Shown piece by piece: positions 35,186-46,677 of a stretch of DNA of 64,000 nucleotides; the first letter of the stretch is position 1, and the number at the start of each line of letters is the position of its first letter. The position numbers and the translations under genes are program-made. This stretch comes from Ascarosepion bandense (taxonomy: Eukaryota > Mollusca > Cephalopoda > Sepiida > Sepiidae). The DNA lies in NCBI GenBank assembly GCA_037127315.1, contig JBBBDQ010001028.1, positions 558,001-622,000 of the forward strand, in the 5' to 3' direction. The notes beneath the pieces are model-generated. The model saw only the letters and a program-made list of their open reading frames with translations. It had not been told where the DNA came from and ran no database searches.

Positions 35186-35400
35186 TAATAATACACTCAT
35201 TAATATCTCTATCTCTCAGTGGGGACATCATAAACATCAAGACTGTCAAATAGCAAAAAAATGGTTTCTGAGTTGGAGAATTGAGCAATTTCCAGGTTGA
35301 TAAATTAATGCTTTGAAAATAAATATTTAACAGCTTTCAACCAACAGGTTGCAATCCTGCCAAAAAAAACAAAAAAAAAAACAAACATGCTTCATGATCC
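35186..35400. other. Unannotated sequence after the gypsy remnant
   Basis: Possible 3' untranslated part of the gypsy element. No LTR start could be fixed. Confidence 0.3.
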
Positions 35401-35820
35401 ATTTCAAGGGTATTTAAGCAAAATTTCAAGACAAAGTAAGGCTCTCCTTACTTTGTCTGTCTTGAAATTTCAGACAGAAAACAGTTCATGTCTTGAAATT
35501 TCAGACAGAAACAGTTCATGACGCTAAGCTTCAAAGAAATTCCCTTACTCATTCGCATGTCTTCCTCACCAAGCTACAGGACACTTACACTTTCTTTCTC
35601 ATACATACACATGAAGAAATCCCATTTCTTAAACAATTACAAACAAGAACTGTAACAGTCATAAAGGCAAAGAAAAATATAGTTGTAAAAAAAAAAAAAA
35701 AAAATGATCTTATATTTTTATATTTAAACACTTTTTGCCTTTTTCTTTGTGGGTTGATTCAAATCCACAACAAACAATGTTCAGAAGATTTCAAGGGTAT
35801 TTAAGCAAAGTTTCAAGACA
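35401..35820. repeat. 33-bp direct repeats about 390 bp apart, enclosing a tandem duplication
   Basis: Segments 35401-35433 and 35788-35820 (TTTCAAGGGTATTTAAGC then TTTCAAGACA) differ at one position. Between them a 30-31-nt unit (TCTTGAAATTTCAGACAGAA then CAGTTCATG) is repeated at 35460-35490 and 35491-35520. AAGTAAGG and its inverse CCTTACTT form a hairpin at 35434-35454. The meaning is unclear: it could be a small insertion with duplicated ends or an LTR fragment. Confidence 0.7.
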
Positions 35821-36362
35821 GAGAAATCATTAAGTTTTAAAATATGCATTGCAATAGGAAAAAAGGAAAACAAAATTTTCATTCACCAGAAAAAAAATGC
35901 ATGAAAAAAATGCATGAAAAAAATGACCATTAGTGACAAAAATAATTTCTGCAACTGTAGAACCATTTAAATGCATACTATATTAAATTGCTGTACATAT
36001 CTGCTTTTTGAAACAAACCTTCATATATACAAAGTCCTTCTAGGATATTGCCAGTTCTAGTTCTCCATCACTCTTTACAATTTCTGATTTTTGGTGTTTG
36101 TTTCTACATCTACTTACTATATTCTTCTGCTTCTTTTGGTTTCAATATACCCTGTGAGCACTAATATCTCCAAGCCCCCATAACTCAAAGAAAGTTTCAG
36201 TCTTTCTTATCAGACTAGTTTGAGATTAGAAAGGTTGAAAAAAAAAATAATCAAACCAGAGAGAAAGCATTATCAGATAAAAATTTGAAGAAACCAGATG
36301 AAATGTAAGAATATTAGGGAAAAAAAACCCTTTAAGTTACTAAAAAAAAAAAAAAAACAGAT

Positions 36363-36535
36363 CAGACTTTCTAATTTCTGGGATAAGGAGTTATTTACAC
36401 TCTTTACATTTGGACTTTGTTGTTATCATGTTTCAGCCATTGTGCCTGCCAACAAAAACATTATGATAACAACAAAGAGGGGGACATTAGATTGAATGTA
36501 AATAATGATAGCTCCTCACCCCAGAAATTCAGACA
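36363..36535. repeat. Hairpin related to the R2 foldback
   Basis: The left half (GGACTTTGTTGTTATCAT near 36412) and the right half (ATGATAACAACAAAG near 36462) are inverted. Pairing extends outward through TTTACA/TGTAAA and AATTTCTGGG/CCCCAGAAATT. Wording such as TGTTTCAGCCATTG recalls the foldback at 753-1367. It is non-coding. Confidence 0.6.
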
Positions 36536-36799
36536 GATATTACTGAATCAGTATGAACCTAAAGTGATACACAAATGGAAGTAGTCAAAGAACTCCAAAA
36601 ATTATCAATCAAGACACTGGTCAATTCCAGAGAAGCACAAAAGACAGTGAAAAGAGCAGGGCACACGCTCATGAGAGAAAGGATTCATCGGAACTGCTAG
36701 AGGAAACACATCTGGTGGAATATGAAATATCCAAACAGAACAAGGCACTGCTTAGCAAAATAATAAAATGTAGGTCAGAGGACACAAGAGCAGAAATGT

Positions 36800-36860
36800 T
36801 GTTATAACAAAGATAAGGACAATAGTCTGAATGTAAACAGACTTCTCTCGTTTGATAGTC
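36800..36860. repeat. R2 foldback end fragment
   Basis: AACAAAGATAAGGACAATAG followed by TCTGAATGTAAA closely follows the right end of the foldback at 1330-1363 (AACAAAGATAAGGGCAATAG, then CCGAATAATGTAAA). Confidence 0.6.
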
Positions 36861-38150
36861 ATAATATTGGTACACACATCCTCATATCACTGATGAGATA
36901 CAATATTGTTACTACAGATAATTACAAGTGTAATGCTTAAATAATGAAAGAATACAATATTCGTTAAGCTAAAGCATAATATCAATGAGATACGATTGTG
37001 ATAATAAGTTATAACAGACACAACTCTTCAAACTTGATTTGAAATTTGTAAATGAATCAACTGTTATTTAAAAGTAAATTAAAATTTCTGCATTAATCAC
37101 TCTGAATCAAATTTTATTCTATATCTAAATAATAGATGAATAATGCAATTTTCATATTAAGTAGACAGTTTCAAATAATGAATCCTTTTTACAGTGACTT
37201 TCTTAAAATTCATATTTATATAGAAGCACCATTTTTTTTCTTTACACTTCTGTGCCTTAAGATTGGGTCTCATATGTAAAACTTTATAACTATTAGGTGA
37301 AAGATAAAAACTAATAATCTCAAATTCTTGAGCTACATATAGATTAGGAAGCAAGCATCTGTTTATGTCCTATAAACCCTACCACATAGAGAAATTCAGT
37401 GCGATTTGATTTTTCCTGGTACAGTTAAACATCTACAAATTAGATGTTCTTATTTTTAATATTATATTCTAAATTTCTTGATAAATTGTTTCATTAATAT
37501 TTATGGAATGAAAGTTAAACAATATATACAAATCATTGAAATTCTTTCTAAAATGAAATTCTAAGAAAGAAATGACAGACAAGTATAACATGTAATTATA
37601 TGATGATGAAATGGTGGCTCAAAAATGCTTTATTGCATTAAAAGTTGGTTAATCTAACAGAATCATTAATTTTGCATGGTTTTAGAACCATAACTGGAAA
37701 ATTGTTTTGGGGAAGTGGGGGCATGAAGTGAGCAACAGTACAAAAGTTAATTTCATTAATTAAAATCAGAAGATATTCCAGCAAGAAAAATAATCAAGAT
37801 TATTCTAGATGAAAAAACTAATTCCAAAGAGGAGAACTAACATAGAATTTTCTTCAACTAGCAGAAGCCAATAAACACTTTAAGACCACTTCAAGTCTGG
37901 CATATCTGATGAAGCAGGCTTTAAAAAAAAAAATAGAAAAACTGTAATAAATTCTACATGTATAAAAATAAAAATACTACCATCCAGTCTGTTCAGAATT
38001 CACAGAAGTACCAAATGCTACTCAAGAAATTACTAGATCAATATTCATACCCAAAAATGAATTAAAGGAACAGTAAAAACAGCAAATCTTTAGTACTTTT
38101 AACACCAATGTTTTTTTTTTTATAGTTTTTCGTAATATATATAAACCAAA
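36861..38150. other. Unannotated AT-rich spacer
   Basis: No gene found; frames near 37157-37354 have no domain signature. Confidence 0.35.
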
Positions 38151-38880
38151 AATAAAATAAGGAGGATTCCCTATATAAACAGTAATCTGGGAAAACAGCA
38201 ATTTCCCTCAGATGTGCATTGCTGGTTCGATATCTTCATTGATATAAATGTTGTCAAGGTATGCTGATGCCACATTTTCAACTGTTTCCTTCTGAGACAA
38301 CACAGCACCAATGATGGTCTTCATGATTAGTGGTACAAGCCAAAACCCAGTTTCATCAAGCAGTACCTTTTTCCATGAAATACCACCGTCTGAAACGGCC
38401 TAAAAGTTTCGACTTGCACCTGCAGACAGGCCTTCCTCAGATCCAGGAATGATACATTCAACCCTTCCTGGCATCAGTCACTCAACTTGCTTGGACATAC
38501 AACAGCATCGCCCATGTAAGCCTCTATGTATTGATTGAGCTCATGGTAGTCCATGACTGGTCGCACCTTTAACTTGTTCTGTTGCACCTCTGCCATTGAA
38601 GGGATGAGACCTTTGGGAGGTCCAAGCTTCTGGTTGGGGTACAGGATCAACCAGCCATCTCGGATCCAAGTGCCAAGCTATTGTTCATATGTGGCCCTAA
38701 CATTCACAGGTACGGGGTTCTCTGTGATACCATTCTGTAGCTTGTTTGGCACCTCATTGTCCATCCACTTCCACGATGTGGTCCAGATTTTTTGTTGGTG
38801 ATCGAACTCTACCTTAAAGTCTGGTTAATCAATCCAAGGTGCAGCACACACCAGGGCCTTCAGGAATTACACAGAAGGTG
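38151..38880 (-). pseudogene. LTR-retrotransposon reverse transcriptase remnant
   Basis: Read on the - strand, a retroviral-type RT is visible in pieces: VRPVMDYHELNQYI near 38565-38524 (the substrate-binding N-terminal block), FLDLRKACLQVQV near 38445-38407 (the block with the first catalytic Asp), then LLDETGFWLVPLIMKTII and AYLDNIYINEDI near 38270-38235, where Asp-Asp would be expected and the second is Asn. Stops and small frameshifts break it. The motif wording fits a Ty3/gypsy-like element different from the + strand remnant at 33-35 kb. Confidence 0.7.
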
Positions 38881-38904
38881 GTATTAAACAGACATGCCTC
38901 CTAG

Positions 38905-40014
38905 AACTACCATACAAACATGGGTGTCCCTCAAGGCTCTATCTTAGGTCCTACGATCTTTCTGATCTACATTAATGATCTCCCTGATACCATAAGATCC
39001 CAAGTAGGTATGTATGCCAATGACACCACAGTTTACTCTCGCCTTGATCAAAAATCTGGTGTGGGCAACAAAGCTAACCCTGCAGCCGAGCTTGAAAAGG
39101 ACCTCTAATCCGTAGTGGACTGGAGTAAGAAATGGCTCGTAAATTTTAATGCTTCTAAAACGAAGCTGCTATCAATTAACCATCATAGACAATCGCACCT
39201 ACCTCCCATTAGCACGGACCAGGCTTGCCTCCCATAGAGTAAAACACTACGCCTCCTTGGTCTCACACTTTTAGTGGACCTCAAGTGGAATGACTATATC
39301 GAATCCATTGCTAAACCCGCTGCTATGAAAGTCGGTTCTCTGTGCAGGGCCTGGAAGTTTTTTCCACCTGAATCTATCCGACACATACATAAATCTACCA
39401 TCCGCCTGTGCATTGAATACTGCTGCCACATCTGGTCGGGTGCCCCTGCTATTCTCCTCGGGCTTCTTGACAAAGTACAATGGAGAGTCTGTAATGTGAT
39501 CGATACCAACTTGGCAGACCAGCTGCAGTCTCTCTCTCATCGGTGTGACGTGGCTTCCCTGTGTCTATTCTATAAATACTTTCACGGATTCTGCTCCGAT
39601 GAACTTAGATCACTGGTGTCCCCTAGGTACGAATTTGCACGAGATACTAGATTAGCAACTAGATCCCACCCTTTTACAGTGAAACCAATAAAATGCAACC
39701 ACAATTTCTACTCCAACAGTTTCTTTTCTCGCACTTCCCGACTGTGGAATTCCCTTCCACATGATTGCTTCCCCAACGGCTACAATCTCCAGGAGTTTAA
39801 ATGTAAGGTCAATAGACACCTCCTAACACACTAACCATCTTTCAAACACTTTTCCCATCTACCCAACCCCCAGCCTCAGTATCCTTACCCATCTACCACC
39901 CTCCTTCTGACATTTCCTATATCTAACCACTCTTTCTCTTCACCTTCCCCTATGTAACCCCATGCGCAATAGTGGCAGTGGAATGCCTTGCTTGGGGTGA
40001 AATGATTAAAAAAA
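38905..40014 (+). mobile_element. LINE (CR1/jockey-like), best-preserved 3' half
   Basis: It is 5'-truncated just before the RT block [20 protein letters not shown] and runs to the 3' terminus, TTGGGGTGAAATGATT followed by a short A run at 40014. The 3' untranslated part (39838-40007) is pyrimidine-rich. The same 3' end appears at 19.1 kb and, decayed, at 29.2 and 31.3 kb. It is notably GC-richer than its surroundings, which suggests a more recent insertion. It abuts an antisense LTR-element RT remnant on its left. Confidence 0.9.
38920..39837 (+). pseudogene. LINE reverse transcriptase C-terminal half
   Basis: A single frame runs from 38920 to the stop at 39835-39837, interrupted only by in-frame TAA at 39106-39108 and TAG near 39236. 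It begins at RT block 4 ([12 protein letters not shown]). The catalytic YADD-type block reads YANDT near 39015, so the second Asp is Asn, which would inactivate it. Thumb residues (KKWLVNFNASKTKLL near 39130-39175) and a C-terminal domain follow, with CxxHIWSGAP and TSRLWNSLPHDCFP before HLLTH. Few lesions in 306 codons point to relative youth. The endonuclease and early RT are missing. Confidence 0.85.
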
Positions 40015-40434
40015 GTTCCAGCTCAAGTAATGAGGACACCACTTAGTGCCTTGATGGTGTCTTATCTCCTTCCGCGTCACAAGCACATTGCACCAGAGTC
40101 GTGCAAATCCTCACTAACCCTACTCCCCTGTGTCTTCCCATTTATGGTCATTATTTTAACACTTCTCTTGCTCTAGGTGCGGCACAACCTTGCACTCACT
40201 ATGGTACAGGAGCAGCAGGAATCAAGCAGAGATGAGCAAGGCGTTTTGGTGACATTCCCTCAGATGATTGGTTGCACCTCATTTATATCTTGTCCAAGGA
40301 GCAGAGCAGTGCTGACATCTTGTCCCCCAGCTCATTTCTTTGTCTGATCCCACCACACTGGAAGCAGCATATGCGCCCCAGTCCTTTTCAATCCTTGGCA
40401 ACGTGACAATCCACTCACAACAGAAGCAATTCCA
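40015..40434. other. Unannotated, moderately GC-rich spacer
   Basis: Less AT-rich than average, without a recognisable frame or repeat; it may continue the repeat cluster to its left. Confidence 0.35.
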
Positions 40435-41808
40435 TGACATCTTAAATTATTCAATAAGACTGTTTTTATTAATTTTAAAAAAATAAATGAAATATATTTT
40501 GCAGATATTGCTATTTGTATGGATAGATTGTCTTTAACAAGTGGTAACATTGCCTAAGTGCAAGATAATCAACAGTGCATAGAATATTTGTAGGTGGCAC
40601 TAAACATATGAAATTGAAAGAAATTCTGTTTGTGTCTTTTAAAATCTTTATTTTGATAATTTATTTTCATGAAACAAAAACATTTGATTTCTTTTCATGC
40701 AGAAGGAAGTGTTAATAAAAATGAATATACAAAGACTCTTGAAAACATTACATTCTAACCTACACTATGCACTAAATTTTGTTGTGTATATAGACTAAAT
40801 TGTTTAAACATGGCCTCTAAGTAAGGTAATCAATAGTGCATAGAATATTTATGAACTTGAAAGAAATGCTTTCATTACTCTTCGTGATCTATTTTATAAT
40901 TCTTATTTTAAAATTTTTTTTGCAAATTTTAATGATCAGTTTATGGAACAAAAACAATTTTTTAATTCTGAAAAAATTTGATAATGAGAATGATTAAATG
41001 TACAAAAATTCCTTAAAATTGTATTAAAGAGTTTTCCATTTTTATCTAGTCCCTTAACTCTCTTGGTCGGGGTAAGATCAGGCCATAAATGGGACAAAGA
41101 TGAAATCAGGTCAAACTGGGAACTTTGAATAACCCTCCTATGACCAGGATTGTGACCGGTCTGTCTGGTCCTGAAACATCAGTCACTTACCATCCAGTAT
41201 CCAAGGAGAAAGGTGGTATTTTCCTAACTACTTAGATTTTTACTAGCTCACAGAGGATAATTGAAGTACAGTAGATTCTTTATTCAGTTAAAGACGAATT
41301 GTTCTATTTGTAACAGTTAAAACATGTAAAAGTGAAGACCATGGAATCAACTAAAATGAAAATACAGATCTTGGCACTTGCCCCTACCGACTGGTCACAA
41401 AAAAAGTCATGGATGTGTTTAGTGTTTCAGAACACATTGTATGCAATTGTGTTTCCAAAGAAAATTTTTAGCTGTGCTATAACCAAAAAGGAGTAACCTA
41501 AATGAGTTCTTCAGAGCATTCAAGGAACAGAACCCAACAGTATACTTCAGGTTTTCAAAATTTTGTAGTCTAAGGCTGAAATGGTGTGTCCTTGCTGGTA
41601 GTGCAGGTAAAATTTAATAAACAAAAACAAAAAGAATTTCTTTCAATTTCATATGTTTAGTGCCACCTACAAATATTCTATGCACTGTTGATTATTTTGC
41701 ATGAGACAATGTTTACCACTTGTTAAAGACAATCTATCCATACAAAAAGCAATATCTGCAATATATATAATTAATAAAAACAATCTTATTGAATAATTTA
41801 AGATGTCA
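40435..41808. mobile_element. Long-arm inverted-repeat element R4
   Basis: Arms 40435-40636 and 41617-41808 are about 200-bp inverted repeats. TGACATCTTAAATTATTCAA starts the left arm and its inverse ends the right arm; TAGTGCCACCTACAAATATT on the right pairs with the left arm near 40590. About 980 bp lies between, and at 40815-40865 part of the arm recurs (ATAGTGCATAGAATATTT). No open transposase frame is visible inside. It is best described as a non-autonomous DNA element; the superfamily is unknown. Confidence 0.8.
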
Positions 41809-42089
41809 CTTAGCACACTATCAACATTTGAGAGGTCATGGAGCATTAGGATGACTGTCTTTAATTATAATATTTCACTGAAATCCTGCACATACATAGG
41901 AAAAAACTCTAAAACTTGGCTGGGTCATATCTTCTAAAATAGACTTGAACATCTCACAAAATTCTTTGGTGAGCTTGAGTAGGCATAGTAGTAAAATATT
42001 ATGACAATTGAAGAGGATGTATTTTCTACACACTGACCATAAGCTGCATAGGTGAAAAGTTATTGATTTTAGAGTTATACATTTGGATA

Positions 42090-42169
42090 AGTAAAATAAA
42101 ATTTTCTATCAGGTTAAAATCAGTAAAATAAGTAAGTAAGTAAAATAAAATTTTCTATCAGGTTAAAAT
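42090..42169. repeat. Short tandem duplication
   Basis: The phrase GTAAAATAAAATTTTCTATC with AGGTTAAAAT occurs at 42091-42120 and 42140-42169, separated by AAGTAAGTAAGT-type sequence. Confidence 0.9.
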
Positions 42170-42289
42170 AGTTGAATATTTGGATTATACAGTCATTATT
42201 TGGCCTACATACCAAATTTAAGAGATATTAGATGTATGGAGTATTTTAAAATTTTCTTTTAAAAACAGATTCTGCAATGCTGTGTGGCC

Positions 42290-42740
42290 TTAATTTAAAG
42301 ATAAAATAGGAAAATTATAAGCCACCCCTCCCCCATTGAAACAGTAAGGTCTAGCACAAAATAATTTGGCACTTTCCTAACCCAAAAACTTTTGCATGCA
42401 AACTTGTCTTCAGATGGTTTGCCACTAAAGGTCAAGTATTTCAAAGTTGGTTGCACCACTTCTTCACTAGAACTGGTTCTGCACTCAGTAGTAACATCCT
42501 GTGTACAAGAGCTTAAAAAGGATAGCTTCTTATAAACAAAAGCTCTGAATTCAAATTGCTCCTGTATTTTGGAGTGCTGTCTTTCCTCAACAACAGAGTC
42601 CTGGTCTTGATCTGTTGCAACCACCTCAGAGTTCAGCTTGTCTAGTCATTTTTGGCTGACTTTTTTATACTCCTACAAAGCCTCCTTATTGATATAGGGC
42701 ATGTCAACTCCATTCTAATTCTTTAAAGCAAATCTGTCAC
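42290..42740 (-). pseudogene. Retrotransposon gag-like fragment
   Basis: The frame 42624-42295 (-) has a charged coiled-coil-like first half followed by QPTLKYLTFSGKPSEDKF, reminiscent of the LPKL-LP-F-G motif of BEL/Pao gag proteins. Upstream sequence on the same strand (EALKEYKK-type residues near 42690) extends the coiled region. No zinc knuckle is seen. It is probably a relic. Confidence 0.5.
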
Positions 42741-43790
42741 TGGTACAACTTTTCCAGTGCTGAAACAGTTTGCACCATTATTTATGACAATTACTGCAGC
42801 AGAAAAAAAAGAATTTGTAACAAGTTGTAAATTAAACAAAAAATAAACTAGACTTACACAGAAGGAAAAAATGCAACTTTACCTTTCTTAGTCTTCAGGG
42901 GTTGCAACTTGTTGCCTCACAAAGCTGACTAGTAACTATTTAATTTTCCTGTTGATGGGGAATCTTTATAGCAAGAAACAGAACAAATAGAGAAGCAGAA
43001 AGTAGTGAATATTTATTGTATATAAAATACAAATGTGGCACAAAGCTAAAAGGGAGGAATGGGGTGGGGTGGTCATCACTGATTTAACTTTAACAAGTCA
43101 CATTCACTGACCCAAACAGACATTATAATAAATCCTTCCACCACAATACCTCATTTATATGGAAAATACATTCATACCACAATCACCAAAACAACGGGTG
43201 GTCTCCATGAAAATTTAAACTAATTCTCCATGTTTACAAGTATGTGGGGAGGGAGATAACAAAAAAAAAAAAAAAAAATTTTTTATTTAAAAAATAATGA
43301 AAACTAGGTGAAATATTGTACAATGAAATGTTAATATGAGAGTATCCCCATGGCTAAATGTGGCAGAAAAACAAGTTATCCAATAAACAAAAAAAAAAAT
43401 AAGTACGAATATGTAGTAAAACTAAAACAAAAAACACAAAATGATCTCGCTGCTCCAGAGTACTATGCCTTATAACCTAAAGAGGGGTGGAAGAGGGAAT
43501 GAAAACAAACTGATGAAGACTAAAAATATATATATTCATAAATAAATAAAAAGAGGCCAATAATCATTCATAATCTAGCTAAGTTAACCAATTTTAGGAA
43601 AAAACAAAAAATTTCTTCACAAGCCTAACTGGGTAGGGTGAGCATGTTTTTCCCATAAGAACAAGTATTTGAATCAGAAAACACAAGATGCCACTCAAAG
43701 TTAGCACTGTTCATGCACACCAGTTGTGCTAATTATCCACCATTCAGCAAGTTCTCAGAAGAAAGCATCTCTCTTTCAACCCTGATCTTA
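42741..43790. other. Unannotated spacer within the BEL/Pao region
   Basis: AT-rich sequence with A runs near 43260 and 43390; no coding remnant recognised. Confidence 0.35.
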
Positions 43791-45060
43791 ACCTTCAGAT
43801 AGTGCTTGGAGAACACAACCAAGTGATGGGAAGAGGGAGATAATGCCCTGAAAACATCTTTCATCTTCATCATCCAAATAACCATTATCATCTTGACTAA
43901 CAAGCAGAGAGTGTTTCCTCCTGTCCACCAACAAGCTTACATTGCTACAAACAGAAGTGTAATCTAGAGCAAACAATTGCCTGTGCAGCATGTTAACTAT
44001 ATGGCCATCAATAAGCCCACACAGCGGGCATACAACTGGGCAACAAAAGAAGTCATTCTCAATTGACTACTACGTTCTACCACACACCACATCGAATACA
44101 TTCTGGTGAAGTGACTAATCCTGCTGCAAAAGACTTTACCAGCCCAGATCATGGTCACCGGAAAGCAGAGGGACAATGGATCAAACACCTTGGCTGATTC
44201 AGAGAGTATCTTCCTCTTGGTGGATGCACCAGGATCACATCTAACAATGTCAATGTGCAATTTTTCAGAGTCAGGGTCATACCTATACCTGAGCACTCTC
44301 TCCCACTCACTTTCATGTATGCTCAGAGTACCATCTATCTTCTCCTTATCCCTAAAGCGAGAACAGTTGGAATTACATGACTGGACAGTAAATACACCCT
44401 CCTGTAAGCGTTTCTTAGAGAGTATAACTCAGTGAGTTTTGCCGTGTCCAACTCAGTCACCACCAGATTGTCGACATTTGTCTAAGGGGTATTGAGCAGC
44501 ATGAAACTTCAGGATACTTCCGAGTATAAAGGGGCAAGAAGTAAATCCAAAAATCAGGTTGAAATATTGAAAACAACAAAGCTGTTCAGCATCATTGGCC
44601 ATGCCTGCTGCACAGGTTTTGAATCTGGACAGAAAAATGACAAAAACTCATGCAGTTGGTCTCCATTTCTCGTCCATTAAATGTAGGTCCGGTGATCTGG
44701 ACTTGAGGAAGTTTCACAGAAAATGATGAGAAAGTTTCACTTGGAGCAAACCTCGAGGTAAACATTAGGGAAGATTGATCCATACTAACATTGGTCTCTG
44801 GGGGAAGTAGAGTGGAATCAAGATGTTCTAGTTCTCTATGCATAGCTATTCTCAAGGCCAGCCAATTGGATTCTATTTTTTCCCCCTCTTCTTCAGAGGT
44901 AGAGGATATTTTGAGTTTACAATTACATATTTCTACTTGTGATGTACTCCAAAATCTCCTGACAGAACTCCTTATATATCTATGAGATGACTTTTGTCTT
45001 CTCTTGTTCTTCATTTTTAGCACTGAGATTCTTTGCAGTAATCCCAAGAATATGTCATTC
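43788..45060 (-). mobile_element. BEL/Pao-like LTR retrotransposon remnant
   Basis: Read on the - strand, the first frame (45047-44592) ends with VKLPQVQITGPTFNGREMET, the gag LP-F-G region of BEL/Pao elements. The second (44296-43997) has LRYRYDPDSEKL, then STKRKILSESAKVFDPLSLC and FPVT. This is the highly characteristic KR-ILS--A-VFDPLG segment that follows the RT in BEL/Pao pol. RT and protease between them are missing, so gag and late pol have been brought close by deletion. A third frame (43991-43788) may continue pol but is not diagnostic. No LTRs were identified. Confidence 0.75.
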
Positions 45061-45690
45061 TTGAATCCGTAATCGGGGAAAAATAAGGTGACAAATGAAA
45101 GAAAAAACGCATATTCTTCAGTTACACTGAATAATTTTCTTTTGCAAAATGTCTAAAATTAATTCAACCTATCAGAGTGAGCCGGGCTGCAAAAGAAAAT
45201 GTCCTTCCTTTGCGATCCTCTACGCTTGGGTCAGGTAACAAAATAGATCATTATAAGAAAAAAAAAAAAACTACTAAGAAAGGGAAGGTCTTTTATCATA
45301 TAACCTCCACCTTCCCCATATCCTGCCACTCCTGAAAAGTGGCTATAAATGCAAGATAAATTGGGCATTCACTCCTTAGAACTACCATACTACAGACACA
45401 GTTGTCTCACCTTGGTAAGTCCTCAATACTTCCAACAAATTGTAATGCATGGAAGGGTCATGATTCTGGTAAGCTAGGTATATGATAGTTAGTGTTGACC
45501 AGCCTCACCTCACATCCCCCTAGGCCTTGTTCCAAAATTGCTCACCTTTAGCAATGAATAGAATAGATTCTCCAATTACAAAAAGAACAAAATCAGGAAG
45601 GACTACATTATAATCATATATCTCAATAAAATAAATAAACCTTTCTAAATTAAAATAAATTCTTAAAATCAATTTATTGACAGTCGAATG
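45061..45690. other. Unannotated spacer
   Basis: No gene recognised. Composition is mixed. Confidence 0.35.
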
Positions 45691-45699
45691 ACTGCAGAA

Positions 45700-46677
45700 T
45701 TTTTGTTCATATGGTGGAGTAGATAAGGTTTATATGAGGGTTTTTTTCGTAAGGGGTGGGGACAACCCTTAAAACATGTAACCTTTTAAATAATGATATT
45801 AGGTTCGAACACCCATACTTAGAAATTCTGCACGTACACACATACAAAAACAAATTGATTCTTTCGAAAATATTCAGGGTCATCAGCTTTATAATATTAG
45901 TAAATTTTACTTAAGGATTTTCTAGTGTAAGTTACCTCATTGAAATTTAATTTTAAATGATTAAAAACTTAAATTATTCAATTCCAAATTGTAAAAAAAG
46001 GTAAACAAATCTTGTAAAAGTTCATTTTTCATCGAAATTTTTTATTCATAAAAGTTTAAAAGCAATTAAAAAGCTTTAACTAAATTCTTGGTTTTTTGTG
46101 TTTTTTTATTTTTCGATTCCAATCAGACTTTCGATAAGAGGTCCAATTTTGCAAGCAAATTTGATGATTTAAAAATTCTACTTTTAGTCACTAAAAAAAA
46201 AAATAAATAAATAAATAAAAATATCAATCATACTGAACTTATTTTTATAAAATTAAGGGGATAAAACATGAATTTACCATGATTTTTTTTTTTAATAATT
46301 TTATTCATTTGTGAATAAGTTCTGAAAATTTCATTAAATATGACATTCATTTTTAACTTTTGCAAGAATTTCCAAATTAAATGTGTCACCAGAAAAAAAT
46401 AGGCTAAAAAAAGTTATTAATTACAACCGCTATAGCAAGGAAAACTTTTTTGTTTTTGTTCTCAAAATTTCGAATGCTCTATAAAAAAAAAAAAAAAAGT
46501 ACAATATTCATTAAATTTAAATATTTTAAAAAATACTTTGATCCTTTCTCTTCTTGAGCAAAGATTTCGATTTTTGAATTTTGACAAACTGTTTTCATTA
46601 CGCTTTTTGGGGGGCATGTTTTCATCACGATATACTGATTTTTTTTTTTTTTTTTAGCCATTTCGTAGTGGTACCTA
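45700..46677 (+). mobile_element. R1 DNA element, copy D
   Basis: CGTAAGGGGTGGGGACAACC then TTAAAACATGTAACCTTTTA at 45750-45787 matches copy A at 1771-1808. TTTGTGAATAAGTTCTGAAA near 46308 matches copy A near 2397. The right edge AGTGGTACCT (46667-46676) is the R1 terminal motif. The left end is not clear. Confidence 0.6.

Noticed and set aside
35493..35804. 103-codon open frame on the + strand after the gypsy remnant
   Set aside because: It runs through a poly-Lys stretch made by an A run and through the local repeats; no similarity to a gypsy envelope or other protein was seen.
39271..39540. Two - strand frames over the LINE
   Set aside because: Shadows of the + strand reverse transcriptase frame, which has clear RT motifs.
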